A DNA stretch of 52,385 nucleotides from PALSA-1336 sp038203095 (GCA_038203095.1 JBBREH010000003.1:1-52385), one strand, 5' to 3'. Positions 1 through 8,614 are shown, counted from the stretch's first letter. Notes: a model not told the origin generated them from the letters alone. Numbers and translations are program-made.

Positions 1-1
1 A

Positions 2-136
2 TACCACGAATTCCCTAGACGGCAGTTTTGGTCAGTTAAAGAAATTACTAAATGTCCACAACGGATTGAAACAAGAACGCCGATGGAAACTAATACAGGA
101 AATCTTACGAAAGTAGCCTCACGAATTTACCATTAA
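2..136 (+). CDS. 3' end of an unidentified gene cut by the window edge
   Basis: An uninterrupted frame of 44 codons runs from the left edge to a TAA at 134-136 and is followed at once by a strong terminator, as expected for the tail of a real gene. The peptide is basic, with RRQFW and KCPQRIETRTP segments and no membrane stretch. The fragment is too short to assign a family. The basic composition could fit the C-terminus of a DNA-binding protein or transposase, but that is only a guess. Confidence 0.4.
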   Translation, partial: YHEFPRRQFWSVKEITKCPQRIETRTPMETNTGNLTKVASRIYH

Positions 137-138
137 AC

Positions 139-176
139 CAAAAACTCCGATCCAAATGGATCGGAGTTTTGTTTGG
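139..176. terminator. Bidirectional intrinsic terminator
   Basis: Perfect 10-bp stem (ACTCCGATCC / GGATCGGAGT, loop AAAT) flanked by A-tract and T-tract. It can end both the partial gene on the left and gyrA arriving on the minus strand. Confidence 0.85.
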
Positions 177-204
177 CTAACAGCTAATTACTATTACATA
201 TAAG

Positions 205-2670
205 CTAAATTATTGTTGCGCTTGCTACCTTATCGCCTTCATCTAAACGCATCACGCGCACACCTTGTGTCGCCCGTCCAAGTGTAGAGACGTCATTTAG
301 CGGGGTACGAATGGTTTGGCCCATTTTGGAGATTATTACCAGGTCGTGTTCTTCGGCGTTGTTTAAAATGTACATCGCCACAATTTTGCCGGTTTTGGGT
401 GTGACTTTTAAAGTTTTAATACCGCTACCACCCCGGTTTTGAACTTTGTAGTATTGGCCTTCGGTTTTTTTACCCAGACCATTTTCCGTAATCACCAAAA
501 CTTCCAAAGCTTTAATATCCACACTTTTACGGATAATATCCATGCTAATTATTTTGTCTTCCTTTTTCAGCCGCATTCCGGTAACTCCGCTGGCGTTCCT
601 GCCCATTGGGCGCACATCTTTTTCGCTAAATCTTATTGCTTGGCCATTTTCCGTGGAAAGCATTACCTGGTCTTCCCCGCCGGAGGTTTCCACCCATTTT
701 AGCTCGTCATCGCCTTTTAAATTTATAGCAATCATTCCGCTCTTGCGGACTTTGGTGAATTCTTCGCGCGCAACTTTTTTAATTAAGCCTTTTTTTGTCG
801 ACATAACTAAGAATTTGGCGGCGTCTTTTTTTGAAAAGGTCAACACGGCTTGCGCGGTTTCGTTGTTTTGAAGCTGAAGAAAGTTTACCAAGGCTTGGCC
901 TTTGGAAGTGCGCGAGCCTTCCGGCAGTTCGTAAACTTTGGTTTGAAACACCCGGCCTTTATTGGTAAAAAATAAAATATCGTCATGGGTGTTGCTGGAT
1001 ATCATTTTGTCAACGACATCCTCCTCTTTAAGACTTTGGCCAATAACGCCCTTGCCACCACGCGCCTGGGCTTTGTAAGTGTCGGGCGCCAGACGTTTTA
1101 CGTAGCCGCTTTTGGTGACGGTAATTATTACATCCCCTTCAGGAATTAAATCCTCAGCACTAAAAGTGCCAATAGCGTTTTTTACTACAACAGTTCTGCG
1201 TTCGTCGCCAAATTTTTCTTTAAGTTCAATAACTTCCTTTTTAATTATAGAAAGGATTTTTTTTGCAGATTGTAAAATACCTTCCAACTCTTCTATTAAA
1301 ATTTTCTTTTCTTTTAATTCGTCGTCAATTTTTTTGCGTTCCAGACCGGCTAAAGTTTGCAAACGCATTTCCAAAATCGCATCGGTCTGGATGTCAGTCA
1401 GTTTAAACTTCTTCATTAAATTGACTTTGGCCTCTTCTTTGGTGGGCGATTTTCGGATAATAGCAATAACTTCGTCTATGTGATCCAGCGCCTTCTTTAA
1501 GCCTTCTAAAATGTGAGCGCGTTCTTTGGCTTTTTTAAGTTCAAAAGCTGTGCGGCGCTTAACCACAATTTGTCGGTGCTCTAAAAATTTTTCCAAAACA
1601 GTTTTTAAATTTAAAACATGGGGTTCAATGCCACCCACCAAAGCCAGCATGTTTAAATGAAAAGTCTCTTGTAGTTGAGTGTAGGAGAAAAGTTGGTTTA
1701 AGATTTTGTTTGGCAAGCCGTCTTTTTTTATGTCGACGACAATCCGTACGCCGTCTTTGTCGCTCTCGTCGCGCACGTCTTTAATGCCTTCAATTTTTTT
1801 CTCGCTAACTAAAGCCGCAATTTTTTCCAGTAAGGTAGCTTTGTTAACGCGGTAAGGAATTTCGTGAATTAAAATTTGAAAAGCACCACTCTTGGTTTCC
1901 GTAATTTCGGTTTTACCACGCATGACAATACCTCCTTTGCCTGTGGCATAGGCGTTTTTTATGGCGGCTATATCGTAAATGGTTCCGCCGGTCGGGAAGT
2001 CGGGACCTTTAACAAATTCCATTAAGTCTTCCGTTGTGGCTTCAGGGTCGTCAATTAATTTAACAATCGCGTCGCAAATTTCACTTAAATTGTGTGGAGG
2101 AATATCCGTAGCCATACCCACGGCAATACCCAGGGTGCCGTTGAGTAACAGGTTGGGTACTTTACCGGGCAACACCACCGGCTCTTTCCTGGTGGCATCG
2201 TAGTTGTCGCGCCAATCCACGGTTTCTTTATCAAGGTCGGTTAAAAGTTCTTCTGCCAAGGCCGACATACGTGCTTCGGTATATCTCATGGCCGCGGCGC
2301 CATCGCCGTCCATTGAGCCAAAGTTTCCCTGACCATCAATGAGCGGATAGCGCATCGCAAATAGTTGCGCCATATGCACCATGGCGTCGTACACTGAGGC
2401 GTCGCCGTGCGGGTGGTATTTGCCCAGCACATCACCCACAACGGCCGCTGACTTGCGGAATTTGACGTTGTGGCGCAGACCCAGTTCGTGCATGACATAC
2501 AAAATGCGGCGGTGAACCGGTTTCAGTCCGTCTCTAACGTCGGGCAGGGCGCGGGAAATAATTACGCTCATAGCGTAATCTAAATACGACTCCTGCATTT
2601 CCGTGGTAATTTCACGGGATTTGATAGTGCCAATGTCGGTAGATAATTCTGCTTTAGAATCTTTGGGCAT
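205..2670 (-). CDS. gyrA: DNA gyrase subunit A
   Basis: The 821-residue protein is the breakage-reunion subunit of gyrase, which with GyrB introduces negative supercoils using ATP. The N-terminal winged-helix/tower domain carries the active tyrosine at about residue 130 (AMRYTEAR), after HPHGD at 86-90. The C-terminal half is the beta-pinwheel DNA-wrapping domain. A GyrA-box-like QARGGKG sits near residue 537, one residue off the canonical QRRGGKG; the box favours gyrase over topoisomerase IV (ParC). The residue matching E. coli Ser83 is Ala (HGDASVYD), a position where change from Ser is known to lower quinolone sensitivity. Length is slightly below the 840-880 usual. The gene is monocistronic here, ends at a bidirectional terminator, and gyrB is not in the window. 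Confidence 0.96.
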   Translation of the reverse strand: MPKDSKAELSTDIGTIKSREITTEMQESYLDYAMSVIISRALPDVRDGLKPVHRRILYVMHELGLRHNVKFRKSAAVVGDVLGKYHPHGDASVYDAMVHMAQLFAMRYPLIDGQGNFGSMDGDGAAAMRYTEARMSALAEELLTDLDKETVDWRDNYDATRKEPVVLPGKVPNLLLNGTLGIAVGMATDIPPHNLSEICDAIVKLIDDPEATTEDLMEFVKGPDFPTGGTIYDIAAIKNAYATGKGGIVMRGKTEITETKSGAFQILIHEIPYRVNKATLLEKIAALVSEKKIEGIKDVRDESDKDGVRIVVDIKKDGLPNKILNQLFSYTQLQETFHLNMLALVGGIEPHVLNLKTVLEKFLEHRQIVVKRRTAFELKKAKERAHILEGLKKALDHIDEVIAIIRKSPTKEEAKVNLMKKFKLTDIQTDAILEMRLQTLAGLERKKIDDELKEKKILIEELEGILQSAKKILSIIKKEVIELKEKFGDERRTVVVKNAIGTFSAEDLIPEGDVIITVTKSGYVKRLAPDTYKAQARGGKGVIGQSLKEEDVVDKMISSNTHDDILFFTNKGRVFQTKVYELPEGSRTSKGQALVNFLQLQNNETAQAVLTFSKKDAAKFLVMSTKKGLIKKVAREEFTKVRKSGMIAINLKGDDELKWVETSGGEDQVMLSTENGQAIRFSEKDVRPMGRNASGVTGMRLKKEDKIISMDIIRKSVDIKALEVLVITENGLGKKTEGQYYKVQNRGGSGIKTLKVTPKTGKIVAMYILNNAEEHDLVIISKMGQTIRTPLNDVSTLGRATQGVRVMRLDEGDKVASATII

Positions 2671-2833
2671 GAGTTATAAAAGTTTTTTAATTGAGAATAA
2701 TACTTTCTGAGTTTTTTCGATCCAAATTGATAATCGAAAATTATTTGCATTTACGTCGGGTGTCAAATGTTGAGTCAGTAGATTCGTGATCGATAAAAAA
2801 ATTTCTTCAGAAAAATTTTTTAAACGTGTAATT

Positions 2834-3085
2834 TTAGTGAATGTTTAATTTGTTGGGGATGGTAACGCCTTGTTTGTTAAGATCTTCTTGGTAACTTTGC
2901 TGTTCGGAATTAAATTTTTTATGCATGTTCGCAAAAATATTGGTTAGGCTGCCGTAGCGGTTGTTGATTTTGACGGAAATAATCCAAATTAAAATCAGTG
3001 CAATGGTAATTAAACCAGCCAGAGTCCAGATTATCTTAAGTTTCACCGCTTGGGGTTTTTGTCTGATGTTGTCTATAAAGTTCAT
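2834..3085 (-). CDS. Small single-pass membrane protein
   Basis: The 83-residue protein has a short basic cytoplasmic N-terminus (MNFIDNIRQKPQAVKLK), one strongly hydrophobic helix at about residues 19-41 (IIWTLAGLITIALILIWII), and a polar tail with KKFNSEQQSYQEDL that could form a short coiled coil. A TTG five codons upstream (3100) is possible, but the ATG at 3085 gives a natural start. It lies between gyrA and a metallo-hydrolase-fold gene, all on the minus strand. No family recognised. Confidence 0.65.
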   Translation of the reverse strand: MNFIDNIRQKPQAVKLKIIWTLAGLITIALILIWIISVKINNRYGSLTNIFANMHKKFNSEQQSYQEDLNKQGVTIPNKLNIH

Positions 3086-3099
3086 AAAATTTTCTACCA

Positions 3100-3155
3100 A
3101 ATACTAAAAATATGAAATTACTCTATCAAAGTTTTAGTAATCTTTAGTATTTAGT
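3100..3155. repeat. A/T-rich inverted repeat with ATACTAAA-type units
   Basis: AAATACTAAA near 3102 and TTTAGTATTT near 3143 form the arms of an imperfect inverted repeat, with an inner ATTACT/AGTAAT pair. The units resemble the seven-base repeats seen elsewhere in the window (TTTAGTA type). It may act as a weak terminator for the gene ending at 3161. Confidence 0.45.
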
Positions 3156-3160
3156 AGAGG

Positions 3161-3787
3161 CTACCTCAATGGCTCCAAGATAACTAGCTTTGTCCCCTCT
3201 TCCTGTAATTCCTTTTTTTTGATGGTAAGTTTTTCCATTTCTTCCTTTTTACCACCCATTTCTTTAGTAAATTTTTCCAAACTGTCCAAATCTAAAATTA
3301 AATCTGACATCTTGTAATGGGAAGGGATAACAATCTTCGGTTCAATTTCATTGACCGCTTTGCTTGCCACAGAGGCTGACATTACAGTATTGCCACCAAC
3401 GGGTAAAATTAAAATGTCTATATCTCCCAAGCTTTCCAGTTCATCTTCCTTCATATTAAACTCTTTAATATGGGTAAGGTTTAAAATTTTAATATCCTCA
3501 CTTTCAATTAAAAAAACGGTTACGTAGGCGCCTTCTTGTTTTAATGGCACGCCTGTAACAGTAACGCCTTTAACATCGTATTCGCCGGGATCAGTAATGT
3601 CAAAATGCTCGCCGGAAATTCCGGACATGGCCGAGTAGAGCGTTTTGTCTTTTTGAGCCAAAATTAACACATCGGCTACTCCGCGAGGCGGTGTTAGGCC
3701 GCTGTCCTTATGGAAAGGGTCGGTTATAATTGTGGCTTCTTTGGTGGTGATTTTAAAGGAAGATAAACCGAAATATTGAATTTGCAT
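3161..3787 (-). CDS. Metallo-beta-lactamase-fold protein without the usual metal motif
   Basis: The 208-residue protein starts with the typical fold entry MQIQYFGLSSFKI...TIITDPF, as in UlaG-like/YtnP-like hydrolases, and later has DPGEYDVKGVTVTGVP, LNLTHIKEFN and IVIPSHYKMSD. The diagnostic HxHxDH loop, expected after ADVLILA, is replaced by QKDKTLYSAMSG, so at least three metal ligands are missing. The C-terminal 40 residues are highly charged (KKEEMEKLTIKKKELQEE). The fold call is fairly safe. Hydrolase activity is doubtful; a structural or binding role, or a different metal site, is possible. It lies upstream of and divergent from rpsA. Confidence 0.8.
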   Translation of the reverse strand: MQIQYFGLSSFKITTKEATIITDPFHKDSGLTPPRGVADVLILAQKDKTLYSAMSGISGEHFDITDPGEYDVKGVTVTGVPLKQEGAYVTVFLIESEDIKILNLTHIKEFNMKEDELESLGDIDILILPVGGNTVMSASVASKAVNEIEPKIVIPSHYKMSDLILDLDSLEKFTKEMGGKKEEMEKLTIKKKELQEEGTKLVILEPLR

Positions 3788-4099
3788 ATAAACAAATTAT
3801 AGCGGATTTTAATCAAAAAGGGAAGCCGTTTTAGGCAAAAATCAATTATAAATTGCCAATTAAATAAGCCATTTTCTATTTCTAACTAGGTCTTGCCAAA
3901 AGCTCTAAAATCAGCTATGATTTTAATGCTTATTTGCGTATGTGTTGCGGAATGAATTTTAATTTTTAATCCCAAATAAGCCTTGAGATTGCAACACTTT
4001 TAACAATTAACCAATGGAATACGTATCTTAAAATTGATTCAACGATTAAGGTCGTTGATTTTTTATTAAATCGTTATTTGGTTACGGAAAAATAATTTT
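3788..4099 (+). promoter_or_regulatory. rpsA 5' leader with interleaved helices (possible pseudoknot) and attenuator-like hairpin
   Basis: The 312-bp gap holds no gene. Within it are a 7-bp hairpin AAAATCA-GCTA-TGATTTT (near 3907-3924), and two interleaved complementary pairs: GCTTATTTG (3928-3936) with CAAATAAGC (3973-3981), and GTGTTGC (3942-3948) with GCAACAC (3991-3997). The order A-B-A'-B' is that of an H-type pseudoknot. A weak hairpin CAACGA/TCGTTG (4040-4057) followed by ATTTTTTA sits about 40 nt before the start codon. S1 is known to regulate its own translation in some bacteria; a similar role here is inference. Confidence 0.55.
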
Positions 4100-5299
4100 A
4101 TGTCAGAAGAAGCAAAACAGGTAGCTATCCCGCCCGCAGCGGCCAGCGCTCAAACCATGAGCGATTTGGTTAACAGCGGCATTGAAATAAAAGTGCTAAA
4201 AGTTGGTGATATGGTAGAAGGCACGCTTATTAGCGTGGGCAAAAACGAAGTTTACGTGGATTTAGAAGGTTATGGTGTAGGTGTTGTTCGTGGCCGTGAG
4301 CTTTACGACGACCAGGCCACTTTGGCCGCGCTTAAGCCAGGTGACAAAATTTTTGTCTCTGTAGTGGAAGGCGAAAACAAAGAAGGCATTGTGGAATTGT
4401 CATTAAGGCAGGCCGGACAAGAACGTGTTTGGCAGACCTTAAAAGAAAAATTAGAAAGCAAAGAAGTTGTCCGCACCAAAATTTTGGAAGCCAACAAAGG
4501 TGGGCTTATGGTGGAAATCAACAACGTTATGGGATTTTTGCCAGTTTCCCAATTGTCGCTTGAGCACTATCCTCGCGTGGAAGATGGTGACAAAAACCGT
4601 ATTTTGGGAGTGCTTCAAAGCTATATTGGCACCTTATTTGATGTGCAAATTATTACTGCCGATTCTGCCGAAGAAAAACTGATTGTCAGCGAGAAAGCCG
4701 TGTTTGAAAAAGAAATGGAAAATCGTATGGGCGCGCTCAAAATTGGTTTGGTGGTGGAAGGTACAATTACCGGCGTAGTGGACTTTGGCGCGTTCGTTAA
4801 GTTCGGTGAGTTGGAAGGCTTAGTCCATATTAGTGAGCTGGCCTGGCAGAGAATTGAAAACCCTAAAGATATTGTAAAAGTCGGGCAAAAAGTTACGGCC
4901 AAGGTAATTTCTATAGACAAAGGCCGTGTATCATTGTCTATCAAGCAATTACAGGAAGATCCCTGGTTGGAAGCGGTAAAGAAGTACCAAATTGGCCAAA
5001 CAGTAAAAGGTAAGATCGCCAAAATTATGCCTTTTGGCGTGTTTGTGGAGCTGGATAAAGATATTCAAGGATTGGCCCATGTAATGGAACTTTCTCATGA
5101 AACCATAAAAAACGCGGACGAAGTTGTAAAGCCTGGTGAAGAAAAAGAATTTAAAATTATTTCCATTGAACCGGCCGACCACCGTTTGGGTTTGTCGCTT
5201 AAAGCCATGACCGAAGCTCCAAAAAAGGTAGCTCCGGAAGCTAAGCCTGCCGAAGAAGCCAAGCCGGAAGAAGTTAAAAAAGATGAAGTCGCGCAGTAA
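4100..5299 (+). CDS. rpsA: 30S ribosomal protein S1, four S1 domains
   Basis: The 399-residue RNA-binding protein helps the 30S subunit hold and unfold mRNA. Four S1/OB-fold repeats are visible: about residues 33-105 (VGDMVEGTLISVGKNEVYVDL), 115-200 (MVEINNVMGFLPVSQL), 213-285 (GLVVEGTITGVVDFGAFVKF) and 298-370 (GQTVKGKIAKIMPFGVFVEL). Repeats 3 and 4 are the best conserved. The C-terminal 30 residues are a low-complexity Ala/Lys/Glu/Pro tail. E. coli S1 has six repeats; four is common in compact genomes. The gene has its own structured leader and is closed by a strong terminator, so it is probably monocistronic. Confidence 0.93.
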   Translation: MSEEAKQVAIPPAAASAQTMSDLVNSGIEIKVLKVGDMVEGTLISVGKNEVYVDLEGYGVGVVRGRELYDDQATLAALKPGDKIFVSVVEGENKEGIVELSLRQAGQERVWQTLKEKLESKEVVRTKILEANKGGLMVEINNVMGFLPVSQLSLEHYPRVEDGDKNRILGVLQSYIGTLFDVQIITADSAEEKLIVSEKAVFEKEMENRMGALKIGLVVEGTITGVVDFGAFVKFGELEGLVHISELAWQRIENPKDIVKVGQKVTAKVISIDKGRVSLSIKQLQEDPWLEAVKKYQIGQTVKGKIAKIMPFGVFVELDKDIQGLAHVMELSHETIKNADEVVKPGEEKEFKIISIEPADHRLGLSLKAMTEAPKKVAPEAKPAEEAKPEEVKKDEVAQ

Positions 5300-5310
5300 T
5301 ATAGTTTTAT

Positions 5311-5351
5311 AAAAAACTCCTTCGCCTTGAACTAAGGCGAAGGAGTTTTTA
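5311..5351. terminator. Intrinsic terminator after rpsA
   Basis: Perfect 13-bp stem ACTCCTTCGCCTT / AAGGCGAAGGAGT with loop GAAC, flanked by A6 and T5. Bidirectional: it also faces the TrmB gene ending at 5406. Confidence 0.92.
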
Positions 5352-5405
5352 ATTTTCCCTCTTGCCCCTATTGTAGCAAATTTCCGGATATCTGCTAATA
5401 AGTTA

Positions 5406-6164
5406 TTATCCTTCTCCCGGCTTGCCTTCCGAGGACTTCTCCCAAAGCAGTTGGTGGAAGACCGTCATCGTCTGCATAAATTCCTGGCTTTCAATGAGTA
5501 TGCCAAAACTCTCATGTTTAGTGCTAAACAATCCAACCTCACCAGTATCATAAATTCCTATCGCCATGGGTATAGTAATGCCTTTAGGAGCAAATCTTAA
5601 TTGCCGCAGGTATTTTGTGCCCTGGGCTGAATATGGATATGCCACGTCTTTGTCGCGGAAACGGATGGTTTTAATAAACACGCCTTTTTGAATTCTTTGC
5701 CGGTCAATCTCGCCCATAAATTTAGGCCCGCCAATCATATCCAAAATATCCCTACCGGTCCAAATATATAAAGCCTGCCTTTGGCAACGCAATTCTTCCC
5801 GCACTATGTTTTTCACCTGTTCCGGTCTCTCAAAATATTCAATTTTTGGTTTTTTAATCGAAGCATTAAACAGTCCCATAAATTCCGGCAACAACTCTTG
5901 TACCGCTTCCAGGTTTTGTTTTTGTAAATCCAGCAGGCGGGATGGGGGCAGGGCTTTATAATACATACGATTGCGGATTTTAGCCTGTGAAATTAATCCC
6001 TTGTTGACTAGTTGGCCGATAAAATTGTATACGGAAGTTCTTTTAACTTGGGCTTTGTCGGCAATCGGTTTAATTGTGCTTAAGCCCAATTCTAAAATAG
6101 CCATATAGGTTTTGGCTTCTTTCTCGTTTAAACCCAAATTGTTTAAAAATTCTTCTTTTTCCAT
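5406..6164 (-). CDS. TrmB-family transcriptional regulator (copy 1)
   Basis: The 252-residue protein has an N-terminal winged helix at about residues 5-75 (LGLNEKEAKTYMAILELG ... VKRTSVYNFIGQLVNKGLI) and a C-terminal TrmB/phospholipase-D-like domain from about residue 105 (KPKIEYFERPEQVKNIVREE). In the family the C-terminal domain senses sugars or other small molecules. It is one of four paralogues in the window and, like the others, lies head to head with a plus-strand gene (6333). Two palindromes lie in the shared upstream region. It is probably autoregulated and may control the facing gene; the ligand is unknown. Confidence 0.85.
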   Translation of the reverse strand: MEKEEFLNNLGLNEKEAKTYMAILELGLSTIKPIADKAQVKRTSVYNFIGQLVNKGLISQAKIRNRMYYKALPPSRLLDLQKQNLEAVQELLPEFMGLFNASIKKPKIEYFERPEQVKNIVREELRCQRQALYIWTGRDILDMIGGPKFMGEIDRQRIQKGVFIKTIRFRDKDVAYPYSAQGTKYLRQLRFAPKGITIPMAIGIYDTGEVGLFSTKHESFGILIESQEFMQTMTVFHQLLWEKSSEGKPGEG

Positions 6165-6172
6165 ATAATTAG

Positions 6173-6285
6173 CGTCTAAAATATAGACGATTTAACTATA
6201 TTTTATGCGTTTGTTCAATATTAGTCAATATTTTGAACGTATTTAAGTTTGCCCTGTAGTCAAAATTTTTAAATTAAGTTATGAT
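6173..6285. promoter_or_regulatory. Shared TrmB/sigma-like upstream region with two palindromes and a promoter
   Basis: CGTCTA-AAATA-TAGACG (6173-6189) lies just before the TrmB start. GTTCAATATT..AATATTTTGAAC (6213-6238) is a second inverted repeat. A plus-strand promoter candidate, TAGTCA-17 nt-TATGAT (6257-6285), precedes the gene at 6333. The palindromes are probable operator sites for the adjacent TrmB protein (inference). Confidence 0.6.
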
Positions 6286-6332
6286 ATTTTGTCCATGATG
6301 GACAAATTTTGAAAGAGGAAAAGAGGAAAGGT

Positions 6333-6698
6333 ATGAAAAAATCTGATCGAGATGCTGAATTACTGTGGTGGTTTGTTTTACTGATAGCTATTCGACATAA
6401 ATATTCGGAAGAAGATATCAGAGAAGCGTGGCTGAGTCTGAGTCCTAGAAGGGCCAAGGTTTTGGGGCCGCGGCTGGGACTAGGAGGGCCCGAGGCGATT
6501 GAGTGCTGTGCGGGAGTGTCGTGCCATCTCATTCGGTCAACTCAAAACCGAGCGATTAACGACCTTGTCCGCTTGTTACAACAACGAGACGAGGGGGGCT
6601 CGTCGTTGTCTGAAATCAGAGAATTGGTGAGTAGGACCTTAAACAAAATAAATCAGGTTGATCCCAAAGCCATTCGCTCCCTTATTCGGCACCTCTAG
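6333..6698 (+). CDS. Small protein resembling sigma-70 region 4
   Basis: The 121-residue basic protein is read from the ATG at 6333, behind AGAGGAAAGG; a TTG at 6309 would add eight residues. The middle segment SPRRAKVLGPRLGLGGPEAIECCAG, followed by SCHLIRSTQNRAINDL, has the spacing of sigma-70 region 4 (RExxVLxxRxGL ... VSxxRIRxIxxxAL), the part that contacts the -35 box. No region 2 is present, so it is not a complete sigma factor. The N-terminus (AELLWWFVLLIAIRHKY) is hydrophobic but short. It may be a specialised regulator using a region-4-like helix-turn-helix, paired with the divergent TrmB gene. The family is uncertain. Confidence 0.6.
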   Translation: MKKSDRDAELLWWFVLLIAIRHKYSEEDIREAWLSLSPRRAKVLGPRLGLGGPEAIECCAGVSCHLIRSTQNRAINDLVRLLQQRDEGGSSLSEIRELVSRTLNKINQVDPKAIRSLIRHL

Positions 6699-6733
6699 GG
6701 AAAGTAAACCCCTAACCGACAGTGTGATCTTAA

Positions 6734-6773
6734 GAGCCGCCGATTAGTTTCACAACGAAAAGCGGCTTTTTTA
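6734..6773 (+). terminator. Intrinsic terminator
   Basis: AGCCGC at 6735-6740 pairs with GCGGCT at 6762-6767, followed by T6. It ends the small sigma-like gene. Confidence 0.8.
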
Positions 6774-6780
6774 TTTAACG

Positions 6781-6813
6781 AAAAAACTGTCCCAGGGAAA
6801 CCCAAGGACAGTC
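6781..6813 (-). terminator. Intrinsic terminator for the decarboxylase gene
   Basis: On the minus strand ACTGTCC..GGACAGT encloses an inner TTGGG/CCC pairing and is followed by T6. It lies about 45 bp after the stop at 6858. Confidence 0.85.
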
Positions 6814-6857
6814 TATTCTTGCCAATCTTTTAATTCTTTTAAATCTTGTCAATCTAC

Positions 6858-8243
6858 CTACCATCCAAACATCTTCCCCACTTCTTCGGAAGATTCACGT
6901 TTGCGCGCGATTTTAATTTCTCCGTTTTGGGCAATTAATTTTGCCGGGGAAGACAAAAGACAATGATGCGAAGCTAAGGAGTCTTGGTAAGCTCCAGTGT
7001 CTAGCAGGGCTATATAAAGCTCGTCACAATCTTCCAGGCGAGGTAGTAAAATGTATCCCCCGCCATTAGTATATTTGTCATCGCTGTCGCATGAGGATCC
7101 GGCTAACCAAACTTTTTGAAGTTTGCGGGTATTCATATTGTTTACCGGAATAACGTGCCATTTCTGATGAATTGCCCATGTGTCTATAAGGTCATTCATA
7201 AAACTGCCGTCAATGACATACCATTTGTTGTTGCCTTTATTGTCAACGGTCTTTTCGGCCAAAATTTTATAAATTGTGATTTGTGCGGGCGCCGCCACAT
7301 ACCTACCCCATTCAACAATTAAATTTGGATGCCTAATGCCCAAACGGTCGCATTGAATTTTAGCGGCTTTTACTATTTGGCTAATTAAGCTTTTCGCTGA
7401 ATATACCGACTGTTTTTTTTCATAAGGCACAGCCGCTCCCCCTCCAATGTCAAGGGTATCAAGGCCCGGATTTTTTGCTTTGAGTTGAGCGTAAATTTCC
7501 AAGGCCCGTTTTAACGGAGTTACCAATCCGTTAACATTTTCAATTTGGCTGGAAATATGATAATGCAGAACTGAAAGATTTCTAATTTTGCCCAGTTTTA
7601 ACAATTCACTTTCAGTAAATCCGTAGCGGTTATATTTTTTATCCCAGTGGCTTTTTATTTTAACATCCAAATTTACCCTAACCCCTACCTCACCTTTAAA
7701 CTTACTCATTCTTTCCAGTTCAACATAATCTTCAATTATAGGCACTACGCTTAATCCTTTAGCTTTAAGCTCCTCAATTAGTTCAATATATTTGGGAGTT
7801 TTTGGTCCGTTGCATATAACCCGTATTTTGGCGTTAAACTTGTCCTGTTCTATCATTCTTTTTACCAAAAACAGTTCGTTGGCGGAGGCTACATCCAGGT
7901 TGGCGCCTTCCGCGATGGCAGGAAGGACGAATTCTTTGTTCTGATTGACCTTCATCGCGTAATGGTAGTAAAATTTGCCTTTATAGCCTAAAACTTTTAT
8001 GTATGCGTTGAAAGTTTCAATTAAATCGCGGACTCGGTTTTCAATAATGGTTGGGAAAACAATTTCGGTGGAAGTGCCATATTTTTTAACTATATCAAAA
8101 ATATTGTATTGATAGTTGCCTTCACGGACAATTAATTCGCCGTCGGGCCCAATATCAAAATTTTGGGTGTTAAACTCTTCCATGCCCAAACGCCAGAATT
8201 TGCGGAAGCCGTTTTTCTTTTTTGATGCCGATTTGGTTGTCAT
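6858..8243 (-). CDS. speA: Arginine decarboxylase-like fold-III PLP enzyme, short form
   Basis: The 461-residue protein belongs to the alanine-racemase-fold (group IV) PLP decarboxylases. The PLP lysine is about K98 in HYAMKVNQN, the biosynthetic arginine decarboxylase pattern. It also has VLHYHISSQIENV, the glycine-rich PLP-phosphate loop LDIGGGAAVPY, and late CDSDD and LLDTGAYQ motifs typical of SpeA, which makes agmatine from arginine for polyamine synthesis. E. coli SpeA is about 650 residues; the insertions and the C-terminal extension are missing, a size nearer to diaminopimelate decarboxylase. Substrate is therefore inferred: arginine most likely, with a related basic amino acid possible. 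The gene stands alone with its own terminator. Confidence 0.75.
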   Translation of the reverse strand: MTTKSASKKKNGFRKFWRLGMEEFNTQNFDIGPDGELIVREGNYQYNIFDIVKKYGTSTEIVFPTIIENRVRDLIETFNAYIKVLGYKGKFYYHYAMKVNQNKEFVLPAIAEGANLDVASANELFLVKRMIEQDKFNAKIRVICNGPKTPKYIELIEELKAKGLSVVPIIEDYVELERMSKFKGEVGVRVNLDVKIKSHWDKKYNRYGFTESELLKLGKIRNLSVLHYHISSQIENVNGLVTPLKRALEIYAQLKAKNPGLDTLDIGGGAAVPYEKKQSVYSAKSLISQIVKAAKIQCDRLGIRHPNLIVEWGRYVAAPAQITIYKILAEKTVDNKGNNKWYVIDGSFMNDLIDTWAIHQKWHVIPVNNMNTRKLQKVWLAGSSCDSDDKYTNGGGYILLPRLEDCDELYIALLDTGAYQDSLASHHCLLSSPAKLIAQNGEIKIARKRESSEEVGKMFGW

Positions 8244-8537
8244 TATTTTAGGTTAATTGATAAAGTTTTAACCGTTTATATTATCGTTAATTATGCTTTT
8301 TGTCAACGCTCTCAAGAATGCCTGCATACCAAATAAAAAAACAAATTCTATTGAATTTGTTTACGCTGAATTAAGCCATTGAATTGACTATTTTGATTTT
8401 GTGCGAAGAAGTTTGAGTTTTGTCTTTTGTCCAACTCCCAAATAGATTAATTAAAATAAATTTACACCCAAGCAAATAGTTTGTCAAATCTTGATTTTGT
8501 CATGAATTTCAAGTAAAATATAAAGGCTATTTTATAT
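8244..8537. other. Intergenic region with one hairpin
   Basis: About 290 bp without a credible gene. AACAAATTC-TATT-GAATTTGTT (about 8340-8361) is a 9-bp hairpin that could act as a terminator. The rest is A/T-rich DNA upstream of tRNA-Cys. Confidence 0.5.
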
Positions 8538-8614
8538 GGCGCAGTGGTGAAGTAGTCTAACACTGCGGTCTGCAAAACCGCTATTCGTGGGTGCAAATCC
8601 CACCTGCGCCTCCA
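8538..8614 (+). tRNA. tRNA-Cys (anticodon GCA)
   Basis: Acceptor GGCGCAG pairs with CTGCGCC; anticodon loop CTGCAAA gives GCA; T-arm GTGGG-TGCAAAT-CCCAC (T-loop starts with TG rather than TT). CCA is encoded (8612-8614). Confidence 0.93.
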
